Assembly: GCF_020283565.1 (NCBI RefSeq)
Contig: NC_060059.1
Coordinates: forward strand, 28,469,838-28,533,837
Origin: Trifolium pratense
Lineage: Eukaryota > Streptophyta > Magnoliopsida > Fabales > Fabaceae
Direction of reading: 5' to 3'
Length of the DNA stretch: 64,000 nt
Below the pieces are notes generated by a model. The model made no database searches. It was given only the letters and a program-made list of their open reading frames with translations, and was not told the DNA's origin. The translations under genes and the position numbers were made by a program. How positions within the stretch are numbered: the first letter of the stretch is position 1; the number at the start of each line of letters is the position of its first letter. Positions 33,555 through 46,673 of this stretch are shown one piece after another.

Positions 33555-33957
33555 AAGGAGTTCCTAGACATGTACAATCCAAATTTGAATGTATTAATTT
33601 CTATTTATTTTCTTCTTGGTGTTTTATTATTTTTTGAATAAAAATGTCATCATGTATTGTGTAACATATCTGTTTTTCCTCTTCCTAGTATGACTTGCCT
33701 TTTATGGTGGTTTATTTATTCTATGGAAAGTTTATTATTGCATTGTCATGTATACCATCAACAAAGATAAAACCTTATTTTTGTTATGTTTTTCAAGATG
33801 TTCTGTTTGATTCATCTAGAAATCAATTGCTAATAATACATGAATTGTAATTCATGTCTTAATCATTGAAGTTTATCATCATAATCATTTATAAAAGGTT
33901 GATAAAAGAGAAATGTTGATGAAAGAACTCTATAGCTATACTAATAAAAGGTTGAAC
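33555..33957. other. CNL B 3' flank
   Basis: The 3' UTR carries AATAAA at 33637-33642. Flank sequence is shared with the other CNLs (ttgttatgtttttcaagatg). No gene. Confidence 0.55.
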
Positions 33958-34285
33958 TAAATCCTACTAAGTAAAACAAATAGATAAAACTCCAAAAGAA
34001 GTTACAGATATTGAAAGAAAACCATTGCATTTTAGTTTTACAATTCCAACAAATGTTGTGAAAGCCCCTTAGCCCCAAACACTTTGCACCAAAGATGGTG
34101 GACAAAGGTGGAAATAGGAAACTGTGGAAGATCAGATAAAATAATGACCATTTGATGTCATGCTGCAAATTAAGATTGGCTAGGTCCCCTTTGCCATTAC
34201 ATACAAACACAGTAAGCTCATTTGTTGTCTTCCCCATCAAAGACCTCAAAGACTGGAGCATGTGATCAGGCAGAGGAAGACCTTG
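33958..34285 (-). pseudogene. Unrecognised gene fragment, longest copy
   Basis: The minus strand encodes QGLPLPDHMLQSLRSLMGKT followed by about 20 more coding-like residues (to GKGDLANLN). It then continues into sequence that looks like intron or UTR. I do not recognise the protein. Parts recur at 7040-7240, 8215-8305, 40608-40900 and 52495-52565, always downstream of a CNL or its relic, so it travels with the CNL duplication unit. There is no complete gene in the window. Confidence 0.45.
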
Positions 34286-37200
34286 TCTAATATATCATGT
34301 TTTCGATATTGGTACGTTTTCGGTAACTGGTTTGTGATTATGAATATCAAGCAAGTGTGTTCTAATTTCATATAATATGTCGATCTAAATTATTAATTAT
34401 TACACGTGGTATCAGAGCCTATTATTATATGAATTAGAACCCTAATTTCAATTGATTAGAATCCATGTTTGATTATGTCATCAATTGGATTGTTTTTCGA
34501 ATCGGAATTGGTTGAATCTATTTTGGCATATTATTGTATTAATGAATCGTGGATCAAAATTCATGTTTTCTTTTTTAATCGGTCGCCCAATTTCTATATT
34601 TTCCCCACTAAAAAGAATCATGGTTTGCATATTAAAACCAAAATCAAAGACATATGATTTTGTTATTTTTAATTTTATTACTGATTCTCGATTCTATATC
34701 AATGGATTGATAACTATTAAAACCCATGTTAAATTGACAAGCTCCAAAACAAATGTTGAATTACCAATCCAAAATACATGAATCATAGCCATATTTTGAT
34801 CAATTGAGAAATTTTCCAGCCGATCACTTTTATATATTTGAAACCTCATTGAGTTGTTTCATGAATATGCATAAATGTAACATAACCATAGCTTTATGTA
34901 CAAATAAATTACTTGTTTCATGGCTATTGTTTCCATGGTGGTAATATGCGATCGATTTTTTCTAAAGTACTTTAATTTGGGGTTTGTGATTAATTTGCTG
35001 GAATCAAAATTTTGTTCAAACAATTATTTTGAATTTTGGGGCTATTTTTTTTTATACGATAGAATCAATTTGTATTTTGTATATATACACAGCCGATTTA
35101 TTTATTTTTTTTATATTTTGATTCAAACTTTGAAACAATAATACGTGATTTTGGGTTTATAATTGTTTTACGATGAGTTTGAATTGATACGGTGCGATTC
35201 CGTTTTGATTGTTATAACCGGCGGTTGGTTTAGTCAGGTGCGTGCCTATGTACCGTTTTTCTATTTTTTTAGATTTATAATATAATTGTTCGGTATATGA
35301 TGCGCACTGTGCATAGTATGTACACAGTTTATTTTGAATTCAATTAAGTTAATTTTGGGCAAAATACATGAACCATCTCTGTACTATCCTTTGGCAGAAT
35401 ATCATTTTATTTTCTGTTATATGCCGTTCAATTTTTCATGTATGTAGTATGGCACACAACGTAATTCAGAATGTTTTGGTATTTTTTCATATGAAAACAA
35501 TTTCATTCATGGAAAACCTATTAACTTGGCTGTAAAAGGTTATAATTTTGATCCTTGATGGAATATCATTTTTTCCTAGAGGATTTAATTTGGATATGAA
35601 TTTTTATAGTTTGAATTTGATTTTGATTTGGACGACTTTACGATCAAAACTATAAAACATTGTTGTGTTATCCATGTTATAGCCAATGGTTATGTTGTGT
35701 GTTGTCCTACTAAAATCTTAAACTTCATTTAGAAGGCAGAGTTTCTTTAACAACTTGAACAATTGTTTAGTTATTTTTTCGATGAAAATCAAGATTCTAC
35801 TTTCAGCCATATTTTTTTTTATTTGACCTTTGACGTGCGATCGGATCCGGTCTAGTATCACAAAATTGTTTTGAGATATTTGGAGAACTGCCCTGAATCG
35901 GTTAAATTTAAAATTTTACTGAAACAATCAATTTGATTTTGATTTGGAATTCTGGTCAATTGCAATTGTCTTACCGTGTGAATATATTTTCTCGATTGAT
36001 CTGCACTTGATCAGTTTTGGATTTAATGAAACAGATTTTATTTTTTTTTCACTGGGATTAGTGCTCTTATATGTGCCTTTTGATTTCAATTGGATACAAT
36101 TGGAATTAAGGTTAATTTTGTTTGACCCCTCATGGTTTTCAACCTTCCTTTTATGATAATTTTGGAATTTTTTAAACACATAAAAACATTTTATTTGATA
36201 TTGAAATATGATGGCAAGTATAGATTTGTGTTAATAAGTGAGGATTGAGATTTGATTTGATTTGTTTTGAAAATATTGATATATGTTCCTTACTATTTTG
36301 GGAGACTGATATATCCTACTCTCCCAATTTATCTTGTCATATCAAGGAATTTTATTTTATTCCATGATCATTTAATTTTTTATTTTTTTTAAGCCATGTT
36401 TTCCTATGTGAATTGAAATTTCACTCTTTATTGATGGCTTTCGGTTTTACATACATTAAAACTTATATATGTTTTTACGATGCCAGCACTTTATGGTAAA
36501 TCATATTGATTTTGTTTTATGTTTTTCCTCTTGAGCTGCGGTTTTGTATATATACGGCTTACCGTTTGGAATCAGTTCAATAGGAATGTATTGAAATATA
36601 GTATTTGTTTTATGTGCTTCGTAAAATTCTGTTCCAGATTTATTATTAATTTAAGTTGTAAATTGAAGGGAACAAGAATGAGCACTCTACTTGTCAATTA
36701 CTATGAATTAAGTATATGGCACATCTCTATTTTTGTGCTTGCAATTAGAGTCAATGAACTTTAATGATTTGAGAGTATAATGAAGTATTTTACAGCATCA
36801 TTTAATTATGATATAACGGTTTGCACTTGATTTGTGACTATTTGAGATGACACCGTCAAATATCTTATCGCGGAGTGTTTGATTCTCATTGATTCTATTT
36901 GCAAGGATGAAAAAGTCACACTCTTGGAGGTTAGTGGTGTAATTATTTATCCTCTTGTGACTTGTTATATAATTGCATATAAGGAGAAATTTGTTTTCCA
37001 ACATTATCTACTAGCTCCTTTTTAAAATGATAAATGTGCAATTATATATGAAAGTTTTATTGTTTTTCCGAAATATTCTAAATTATAAACTCTCTATATA
37101 ATCATTAATTGATTTTTTGTTATATACCCCGATTTTAAAATTTTACTCTAATGAGTGGGAGTATTTCAAGTTTAATATTTTGAGAGTTCTATTATGGAAA

Positions 37201-39410
37201 AATATAACTTTAGTGTGACATTGTTTGACATGTCCATTGTGTGATAGAGGAAATAGTTGAATATTTGTTTAAATATTTTAACATTTTTGGATTGGTAATT
37301 CAACTATAATTCTCTATCAAGTGGGAGAGTTTTACATGTCAACTATTTATAAATGTTTATAGAGACTTATATTGAGGAGTCCTATGTTATTTATAAAAGT
37401 TCGGGACTATTTGCTTTATATCCTCAATAATATTTCAAATGAAGTCTCATATTATTCCGCTGCATAAATTATGTATTTATTATATTGAGTTGACTGTTTC
37501 ACAGTAATAATCTCTTATGAGTTGACTGTTTAATAGTAATGATCTCTCCCCTAAAATACTAATTTTCCGCATTAAAAGAAATATGTTGGGAATGCGAATT
37601 AAAATAATGAATGATCAGTTTAGATGCATTTAAATAATGCATATTTTTACTGAGTCGTGTTCTGACAAGAGATATTGATTCCTATGCAAGAAATTTCATG
37701 CATTGATAGGCCGTTACCATCAAAGTGGGACTGCTTATATTATTGATTTGATGAAATTTTCTTTGTAGCTTGAGGAATGTTTTTTAATTGTGACATGTGA
37801 TTTTCTGCCTAAAGGTGATGATTATATGTTATAATTAAAAATTAATTTAAGATGAAGTTATTGGAAGATGCATTGATCGGAGGAATTTGCCTGCCTAAAG
37901 GTGACAAATTTCAAAGTTTAGTGTATACTCATTGATTAACTCGTCTGAGGTTTTGACTAGGGTTTTATCCTTAGTGAGTGCATTCTGCCCAAAAGTGATT
38001 GTACCATTATATTTGGCCTCGTTGTGATAGCTTCTTGATTTTGAGCTATATCTTGTCCTTAAGATAATTGACTGACGAGGTTTTGACCGAGACATTGATC
38101 TTAGTTTGTGCATTTTGCCCAAAGGTGATTGCACTATTATATTTGTCTCTTATGATAATACTAATGCATTCTGGTTTTGATTTAAGTATGAATTTCTCCA
38201 CATATAATTGTTATGCTTCCATCAAAATTTTGAACATCATAAAATTATAAGAAATGGAAGCAAGATTTGGAGAATAAGCCTATGATTAATGCGGAGAGCA
38301 CACCTGAATAAAAGGATCATTTGGGTAAGTGGGAGAGAATTGACTACTTGATTGTCACTTTGATCTTGTTAAAAAATTTATATTAGTTGATCCCTTAATC
38401 AAGAAACTTAGGTCCATTGTTTTCAAGAGTAACATTGCAAACACGGACATTGTGAGTTCTTTTAATATGTTTGAATAGTGGGAGTTTGAAAATAACATTT
38501 GAATAAGTGACAAATAATTAAGATTCTTTTGATATGTTTCATTAGTGGGAGTTATTTTAAATTTTATATTTACTCTTTTATAATGTTGAAATTATTTCTT
38601 ATATATCAAATATAAATAAATAAATAAAGTTGTTCACTATGAATCTGTCACTACAATTTGCTATCATATAAGAGTAAAATGTGTGAATCCTTTTCTTATA
38701 CACATTTTTTTTTATAGTCTATCAAGTATAAGATCTTTATGTTGAATATGTAAATTGATTTTGGGTTTGTTAATTTTGGGCCTTAGGAATTTTAAGCCCA
38801 AACTTAGTAATAAGTAGTAGGTCTAAAGAATGTTCTAGAGATATGTAGAAATAACTAGTAGAAGTTATAATATGTAGTAGTAGAGAGAAGTGTGTAGAAG
38901 TCTCTCATAGAATTATGTAGAACTCTCTCTTAGAAGTATGTAGAAGAGTCTCTAGGAGTATGTAGAACTCTCCCTTGAAGACTATAAATAGGGAGAGGTA
39001 GTCATTTGTAAACCAAGCCAAAAATTACAAACACTCGATAATATAAATAGCATTCCCTTCCAACAAGTTTTATATCCTCTCTCAAATACTTAAACACTTT
39101 CTCCACCTATTAAAGCTTCCTTCCAACACTTTATGCTACAGGTGATGCATACCTTTGCCTTATATGTACAAATATGAAAGAATTCTAGTTTTTGATAATT
39201 TTTCTTAGTCTCAATTTTGGTTTGGTTTGTTTGGCTAATTTGTTGCGGAGATCAAAAGCTTGTTGACTTAAACTGAGCCTATGTGATTTTGTGAATGTGT
39301 GGTTTTACAAAATATGGGTACATATTCATTCACACGTTCCTTTCTTTAGCTGGAAGCTTTGGTTACTGTTATTCATTTTAAAATAACCATGTATCATGGT
39401 TTGTTGGAGA
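34286..39410. mobile_element. Decayed LTR-element block, non-coding
   Basis: TGGTATCAGAGCC at 34407-34419, preceded by ...ATTACACG, is a copia-type initiator-Met primer-binding site. The following 4 kb is AT-rich with no Pol homology. It holds several gtgggag purine tracts (for example 37157, 37320, 38330, 38480 and 38550). Near 37805-38130 it has four spaced blocks reading ctgccyaaaggtgat-like. A second LTR matching the short sequence before the PBS was not found. A non-autonomous or heavily decayed LTR element is the best reading, but other origins are possible. Confidence 0.45.
38760..39160 (+). repeat. LTR-like promoter segment with degenerate tandem repeats
   Basis: It contains a TATA box (ctataaataggg, 38983-38994) preceded by at least four degenerate copies of a tatgtagaactctctc unit (about 38890-38975). 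This is LTR U3/R-like, but no partner LTR is visible in the window. Confidence 0.4.
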
Positions 39411-39419
39411 TATATATTA

Positions 39420-39856
39420 GGGTAAATAGTGTTATACCCCCCTGCAAAATAGGCGAATTTTGCGTTACCCCCTGCAAAATATTTTTTTGAGATTACCCCC
39501 CTGCAATGTCAAGATTCTTTGCGTTACCCCCCTGACTCAACAAGTGGGCATCTGATATGACATGGAAGAATCTTGACGTGGCATGACACATGGAAATTAA
39601 TTTATTTTTTATTTATTTTTAATTGCCAACTCATTAATTAATGTGGGTTTTTAATTAAAAAAATGAAAAAAAAACTTAAAAGTTGTTATATTTTTATGAA
39701 CTTACTTAAAAGAAAGTTTTTTTTTTTTTTTACTAAAAGTTGTTATTATATATATATAAAAAAATTCTTATATATATATAATAACTAATAATAGAGTAAC
39801 CAAAAAAAAAACGAAGATGAAAAAAAAACTAATAATAATAATAGTAACCAAAAAAC

Positions 39857-39887
<31 letters not shown>

Positions 39888-40375
39888 TAATAATAATAGA
39901 GTAACCAAAAAAAAAAACTGCAATCACATAGTAACGCAAGAACAATCGCTTTGCCCTAACCCCCAAATTGAAATTGAAAACGAAGAACAATCGTTGCATA
40001 TGAACGGAACGAAAAAAAAAAAAGTTTCTTTAAATAAAAAAATTTCTTTAAAAAAAAAAGTTTCTTTAAAAAAAAGTTTCTTTAAAAAAAGTTTTTTTTT
40101 AAAAAAAAAGTTTCTTTAAAAAAAAAAGTTTTTTTCATTTTTTTTAATTAAAAAATAAATAATTACTGAGTTGGCAATTAAAAATAAATAAAAAATAAAT
40201 TAATTTCCACGTGTCATGCCACGTCAAGATTCGTCCATGTCATATGCCCACTTGTTGAGCCAGGGGGGTAACGCAAGGAATCTTGACATTGCAGGGGGGT
40301 AATCTCAAAAAAATATTTTGCAGGGGGTGACGCAAAACTCGCCTATTTTGCAGGGGGGTATGACACTATTTACCC
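39420..40375. mobile_element. Mutator-like MITE, 956 bp, TSD TATATATTA
   Basis: Same family as 28193-29403: ends GGGTAAATAGTG and CACTATTTACCC, with 9-bp duplications TATATATTA at 39411-39419 and 40376-40384. Long TIRs carry the ACCCCC(C)TG blocks. The interior has an (AAT)n microsatellite (39828-39900) and a tttctttaaaaaaa minisatellite (40020-40130). There is no transposase; the frame 39817-40119 is simple repeat. Confidence 0.85.
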
Positions 40376-40607
40376 TATATATTAAAGACTTATCTACCTA
40401 AATAATTCAAGTTTTCATATATGATGGATTGGGTTTTTGAGTCAATTCAAAATTTTGATTCAGGCTTTAGTTTATGCAATATGATGGATTGTTGTGCCTT
40501 GCTGAAGGAACCGTAGTGTATGACAATTGATATATGTGAAAATTTTGAGCTCAGTGTTATTAGGACTGTGCCCGTGGTCTACAATATTTTGGAGTTGAGG
40601 CATTACA
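40376..40607. other. Unassigned sequence
   Basis: Sequence of ordinary complexity continuing the pre-insertion locus. No gene, repeat or site is recognised. Confidence 0.3.
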
Positions 40608-40900
40608 TAAATCCTACCAAGTAAAACAAATAGATAAAACTCCAAAAGAAGTTACAGATATTGAAAGAAAACCATTGCATTTTAGTTTTACAATTCCAAC
40701 AAATGTTGTGAAAGTCCCTTAGCCCCAAACACTTTGCACCTAAGATGGTGGACAAAGGTGGAAATAGGAAACTGTGGAAGATCAGATAAAATAATGACCA
40801 TTTGATGTCATGCTGCAAATTGAACAGGGAGGAATCTGATTAAAAAAAAAAAAATACATGAATTTTGCCGAAAAATTAATACTCATGGCAGTGACAATAA
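40608..40900 (-). repeat. Copy of the unrecognised gene-fragment repeat
   Basis: It starts aaatcctaccaagtaaaaca and matches 33952 onward for about 210 bp, nearly identical. It then continues as 7130-7240 does (gaacaggg...aggaatctgatt). It forms a direct repeat flanking the 34.3-40.6 kb block. Confidence 0.55.
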
Positions 40901-41882
40901 TGACTCAGTAACAAAGTGTCCAGAAATAAAAGTTAACTTATAAATATAGTGAGCTCGATGTTTCAAAAAAATACAGAGAGCTCGAGACAAAAGGATCCGG
41001 TACTTATTTCTTGTGGGTGAGCTTGGTATGGTTCGAAACTGATTTGAAATGCGGGGATTGAAAATACAAACATCTTTGATCGTAAAATAAATTGGTGGAT
41101 TTCGTAAATAAGATAGTGAGGAATATAAATCTGATTTTTTTTTTTTAAGATCGAATTTTGTGGTGTGCGGAAATGGCCTTTGAAGGCGGAGGAGCTCTAA
41201 CAAGAATAGTGGTAGTTTGTTGAGTTGTTTGGTGTCGGTGATAGAGTTTGACAAGGGGAGAAAAATGGCGGTGGTGGCACGTCCATTGGTGGTAGCTGGT
41301 CGGTAGTGGAGATACTCTGTTGCTATATATTTTGGAGATGGTGAGAAGAATATCTAATATAATGGATTGTAGAAGATACTGTGAGAACAAATGTTTATAA
41401 GCAAGTGGCAGTCGTCACCTTATAAGTTGGTTTTGTGAGAATGACTTAGGCTCATACTTATTTCTAACAGAAAAATTTAAAAATGTTGTATGAGATGTGA
41501 ATTAACAAAGTTGGTAATTAACAAAGAACCATGTTAAGGTCATGGCAAGTGTAGTAATGCTGCTGATTTCAATGGAAAGTATTCTTTCTCAAGATGCATT
41601 CATGTTATGGAGGTAATCTCTCCTTTTCCGTATAGTGCACAAATTATAACCAACTCATCCCGCCGATACCCACCATAACCAACTTTCGTTCCAAAACCGA
41701 ACCTTTTGTAGCAGCAAAAATACATCATCAATCAACCAAAAAAACAAAAATAGAAATACGTTTCCAAGGTAGTTTATATATATATATATAGGATGGGGTC
41801 AGCCTCACATATTTATACACTTATCATCCACCACACGTCTAATTTGGACCTAGGTCCAATGTCTACTTTGCAGTCCTTAACC
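40901..41882. other. Transposon debris, no gene
   Basis: At 41410-41465 caccttataagttggttttgtgagaatg followed by aggctcatac resembles the 3' part of a decayed LTR. A (TA)n run lies at 41777-41790. The minus frames at 40883-41390 show no family. Confidence 0.35.
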
Positions 41883-42291
41883 GGCTCTAATACCATGTTA
41901 TCAAAAGTGGAATACAAAGGAGAAGACAAACGGAGGCAAGAGTTTCATAAGATTACAATGACATGACATATAAAAGTTACAAGCAAATGTATAGTAAAAC
42001 TTAATGGACTAGTACATAGAAACTTTATTGCCTAACAACATAAGCTCAATAACTTATTATCGAACCATGAGAACAAACAATTATTGATCGATCTTTATCT
42101 ACTTCGTAGCCAAACTCTAAATTACCGAACTTTTCCTCCTAAAAAACCTGTAATGGCAAAAGTGTCATTCTCATTGATATTGATCGCATCCTATGGTCTT
42201 ATATAGGCAAAACACCATATACAAGTCAATGAGCCTAAGTACAACAATTACACAATGGACCTAAACATACAATAAGGCCCAATACACAACA
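41883..42291 (-). mobile_element. Copia-type LTR with adjacent PBS
   Basis: Read on the minus strand, an LTR of 396 bp (42291 down to 41896) runs from TGTTGTGTATTGGGCC to TTTTGATAACA. It has a TATA (GCCTATATAAGACC, near 42200) and is followed immediately by TGGTATTAGAGCC (41895-41883), a near-perfect copia PBS. Only about 80 bp of internal sequence remains. It could be a truncated copia or TRIM. Confidence 0.7.
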
Positions 42292-43072
42292 AAACCAAGG
42301 TATTTTCCTTTGAAAATCAGAGAGTTAATAAAATAAAATAAAACGAATTCTAATTACTTTTGTTCATTCCAATACTTTGCATCTCTTCTCATTCGTTATA
42401 TTCCAGTTAATGTGATTTGATAAAATAAAGAATCAAAGTCTTGGTACTCACATCTTACATCATGATAATATTATGTATTACACCTAGTTTGAAAATTATT
42501 AGTTCAATGTTGTTAAAATCAATTGTTTATAGTTTCTTTTTTTTTTTTTGACTAATTGTTTATAGTTTTTTATTAAGACGTAATCAAAGTTTCTTATTAC
42601 TGGTATATCGATCATGTATTGTTATATATAATTTGTAATTTACTGCAAGTAGCCATAAACGCCAATTTTTTCCAGCTCATACCGTGATTAAAATAAATAG
42701 TATGGTTTGTCAAAAATATATATAGTATGGTAAGTGGTTACGACACTTCGCTAATTTATAAATAAAATGGCATATCATTGAAAACACACGCACAGAGGAC
42801 AGGGGTTTGTACCTCAATCATGACGTCTGATCTAACAATTTCGACATTTCAGTCAATTAAGCTAGGATTTATGGACTAACTTAGGTGTATTTTATATGTA
42901 AGTAAATGCAACTTTTAAAATTGAACATGTTGGTAGTCACATTCAATTCACACCTAATTTCAAGTTGTTAATAAAAATACGAAAAGACTTTTGCTAGACA
43001 TTGACGTACCATGTAGTATATTATTCTTCTAATGCCCTGTAATCCACCACATTGCATAGCCATTGACTTTTG
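42292..43072. other. CNL-upstream unit of gene C
   Basis: It matches 53990-54330 and 10010-10120 (gtgatttgataaaataaaga and what follows), then gctgggatttgtgaactacc-like sequence and the promoter-relic block (42960-43035). No SINE is present in this copy, so it shows a pre-SINE arrangement. No gene. Confidence 0.45.
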
Positions 43073-43078
43073 CATTAT
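43073..43078 (+). promoter_or_regulatory. W-box of CNL pseudogene C
   Basis: TTGACT within agccattgactttt, about 95 bp upstream of the ATG. The following TATA is weak (tgcattattc). Confidence 0.45.
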
Positions 43079-45262
43079 TCCTCTTAGCTTATATGAACTT
43101 ACTTCATTACCTCATTGCTTTCATTCCCACTTCTGCTCACTAAAACCCAACCCAAAGCTAATCCACATATGGCAAAATCACTCCTCTTCAGTGTTGCAGA
43201 TTCATTCATAGGCAAACTTACTTCTCGACTTCTTGATGAAGCTTCCTTGGCACTAGGCGTCTATGACGATTAACGACGGATCAAAGACACTTCGTCACTA
43301 ATCAAAGCTGTGTTGTTGGATGCTGAACAAAAGCAGTGGCAGAACAATGAGTTGTGTGAATGGTTGAGACAGATTAAGCATGTCTTCTCTGATGCCGAAG
43401 ATGTCATTGATGATTTTGAGTGCGAGGCATTGAAGTTGCAAGTTGTCAACACCTCTGGTAGCATTAGAAGGAAGGTACACCGTTTCTTCTCAAGTTCTAA
43501 TCCTTTTGTTTATCGCGTCAAGATGGCACATCAGATCAAAGATATCAATGCAAGATTAACTAAGGTTGCGGCTGATAGGCATAATTTTGGCCTTCAAACC
43601 AATTACAGTGATACTCGTGTTGTGCAAAAGCGCGAATTGACTCATTCTCATATAAATAATTCAGATGTCATAGGAAGAAAGCATGATAAACAAATAATCA
43701 TAGACCTCTTGTTGGAATGGGGGGTATGGGAAAGACTACACTTGCAAAATCGGTGTTCAATGATGAACGTTTAGGCGAGGCTTTTCAAAAAAAATATGTG
43801 GGTATGTGTCTCTCATGATTTTGAACTTAAGCATTTACTTGTTAAAATCCTCAATTCTGCTAGTGATTCTTCTCCTACCACACTTCAACAAGAAAACTTT
43901 CAAAACATTGATATACAGCAATTACAAAATCACTTAAGAAACACACTTGCCGATCAAAAGTTCTTGCTCGTCCTAGACGACGTATGGAACGAGAATCGGG
44001 TAAAATGGGAAGAATTGAAGGATTTAATTCAAGTATGTGCTAAAGGAAGTAAAGTACTAGTGACTACACGTAGCCACAAAACAGCTGATATGATGAGCAC
44101 TAACACATCTCACATTTTAGAAGGTCTTTCCCAAAAGGATTCATTGTCTGTATTTGTTAAATGGGCTTTCAAAGAAGGAGAAGATAAAAAACATCCAGAG
44201 TTGATGGAGGTGGGAAAAGATATTGTGCAAAAATGTGGAGGTCTTCCTTTGGCCATAAGAACATTGGGGAGTTCCCTGTTCTTAAAGATAGTGAAGATTT
44301 GTCAAAGATAGTGGGATTTGGAATTTACCACAAGAAGATAATGGTATTTTGCCGGCTATTAAATTGAGTTATGATCAATTACCTTCTTACTTAAAACGAT
44401 GTTTTGCATGTTTCTCCCTATTTGAAAAGAGCACTCGTCTTAATGATTTTCATGTTACTGCATTTTGGGACGCACTTGGTTTTCTTCCAACACCAAAACA
44501 AGGTGAAAATTCGGGAGATATACGAAAGCAACTCTTGCTTGAGCTTTGGTCAAGGTCTTTTCTTCAAAATTTTGTAGATTTTGGTGGTGGTATCAATTTT
44601 GAATTGCACGATTTGGTGCATGATCTAGCATTATATGTTGCAAGAGATGATTTTCAACGGTTGAACTTTCAATATGAAAATATAAGAGAGAATGTCCGCC
44701 ATTTGTCAGTTCTTGAAAATGATTTGTTGCTTGGACAAATTTCAATTTCGGCTGGGTTGAGAACCATACTTTTTCCTGATGGAGCAAACAGTAAACCTTT
44801 CTTGAACACTTGTCTATCAAGGTGCAAATACTTGCGACTTTTGAAATTAACCAATTCTAGATACAAAAGTTTGCCCCGCTCCATTGGCAAGTTGAAACAT
44901 TTAAGATGTCTCGATCTTCGACGAATGCAACTGGAGAGGCTTCCTAATTCTGTGTGCAAACTCCAAAATTTGCAAACTTTAAATCTCTAAGGATGTGAAA
45001 AGCTACAAAAATTGCCTAATGGAATAGGAAATTTGATTAAACTAAAAGAACTATATATAACCACAAAGCAATCTAACTTCCCAAAAGAGATAGCCAAATT
45101 GTCTTCTCTAGAAATTCTAGAATGCAGTCATTGTGATAATTTGATGTTTTCTTTTGAAGGAATACAATTTCCTAAACTTAAAAGGTTAATATTTGAATCA
45201 TGTGGGAATCTGAAGTCATTGCCTTTTCATATCATTCCAAATATAGAGACTTTGATCATTAA

Positions 45263-46169
45263 GGGGCCGTTTGGTGCGCAGGATAGCATAGTGACAAGAT
45301 AGAATAAAACAGGATAATGATAGGATATGATAACAGCATGATAACTGTTATACTCAGTTATCATATCCTATGTTTGGTGCACACAGGATAACAAACATGA
45401 TAACTATTATATTTTGTTTTTAATACATACTTGCTCATAATAATATGATAAGATATATAACATATTTAATTGACAAAATTAGTCTTGTAAAACAATTGTT
45501 ATTTTTTTAAAAATATTTTGTAATACTTTGAGTTTTATAAATAAAAAATATAAATAAGTAATCAAATAACTTTATATAATTTAAAATAAAAATCATGAGA
45601 AAATAATCAAGTTTAATTTGTTATATGAATCATGATCAAATAAATAACTCAATAATATATACATATTAGATAAGCCAAATAAATATATGATATATCTCAT
45701 ACGTAAATAATAAAACTACTATTGCAAAAGAATTATATTTAATTTTTTATAAAATTTAAATTAATATCCCTATTTGTCAATTTTTTAATAATTATTTTAC
45801 TTTAAGATATTGTAATTTTAGTAAAATTTTGATTTTTTTAGAATATCTAAATTACAAAATTACCCCAGTGAGAAAATCACATATATATTTAAAAATTAAT
45901 TATTTTATTATTTATATTTTATTTATTTTATTTTATTTTATGTATTTTAAAATATATTTTATAAAATAGATCAGTAATTTTTTTTTTCTTATACTATCCT
46001 GCTGGTAACCCAGCTCAAATTCAGGATAAGAATTATAACTAGAGAGACAGGATAGGATAAGCTTCAGGATTAACTTATCATATCCTGCTGTATCACCAAA
46101 CACTGGATTGCGGCAGGATATGATACAGTTATCCTATCCTGTCTCTTATCCTGTGCACCAAACGAACCC
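45263..46169. mobile_element. PIF/Harbinger-like MITE, 907 bp, TSD TAA
   Basis: It starts GGGGCCGTTTGGTGCGCAGG and ends CCTGTGCACCAAACGAACCC, an imperfect inverted repeat of about 23 bp. It is flanked by TAA at 45260-45262 and 46170-46172. Paralogues show the empty site gatcattatggactgtaata. A 3-bp TWA duplication and a GTTTGGT TIR fit Tourist/PIF. The AT-rich interior holds no transposase. Confidence 0.85.
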
Positions 46170-46373
46170 TAACGGTTGTAATATGGTGATATTGTCAATG
46201 GGTGATAACAACAACCAAATACCCAATTTAAAGTTAAAGTTACTAACTCTTAAATCACCCTAAACCCTAAAGATGTGCATCACCTTCCAAACCTTGAACG
46301 TTTAACATTGATTGATTGTCCTGAGTTATATAGAAGATACAAGCCAGAAATTGGACAAGATTGGTACAAGATA

Positions 46374-46673
46374 CTCCCTCCGTCCTGAATTATAAGAGAA
46401 AATAAAAAAATCACACTTATTAAGAAAAAGTAAAACATTAAAATTTGAAATATGTTTTTGTGGGTTTTCCTTGAATTAAGTTGCATAGGAAGATGTAAAA
46501 ACAATTTTTATTGGTTATTGTTTATTGAGAAAATGGTAGAGATAGAAAATTAAATGTAATTTGCATTTAACTTTATGAGAATAAGAAAAAAACATTCTTG
46601 AAAATGACTTTCTCCCTTATAATTTGAGACAAAAAAATGGGTTTTTTTCCCTTATAATTTGGGACGGGGGGAG
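46374..46673. mobile_element. Stowaway MITE, 300 bp, TSD TA
   Basis: It starts CTCCCTCCGTCCTGAATTAT and ends ATAATTTGGGACGGGGGGAG, flanked by TA (46372-46373 and 46674-46675). Empty site: acaagatatcacatatc in paralogues. This is the classical Tc1/mariner-related Stowaway end. Confidence 0.9.

Noticed and set aside
34469..36764. Small open frames in the 34.4-37 kb block
   Set aside because: AT-rich, Phe/Ile-biased, with no motif and no conserved partner; expected by chance.
39817..40119. 100-codon ORF rich in Ile and Lys
   Set aside because: Translation of an (AAT)n microsatellite and an A-rich minisatellite inside a MITE.
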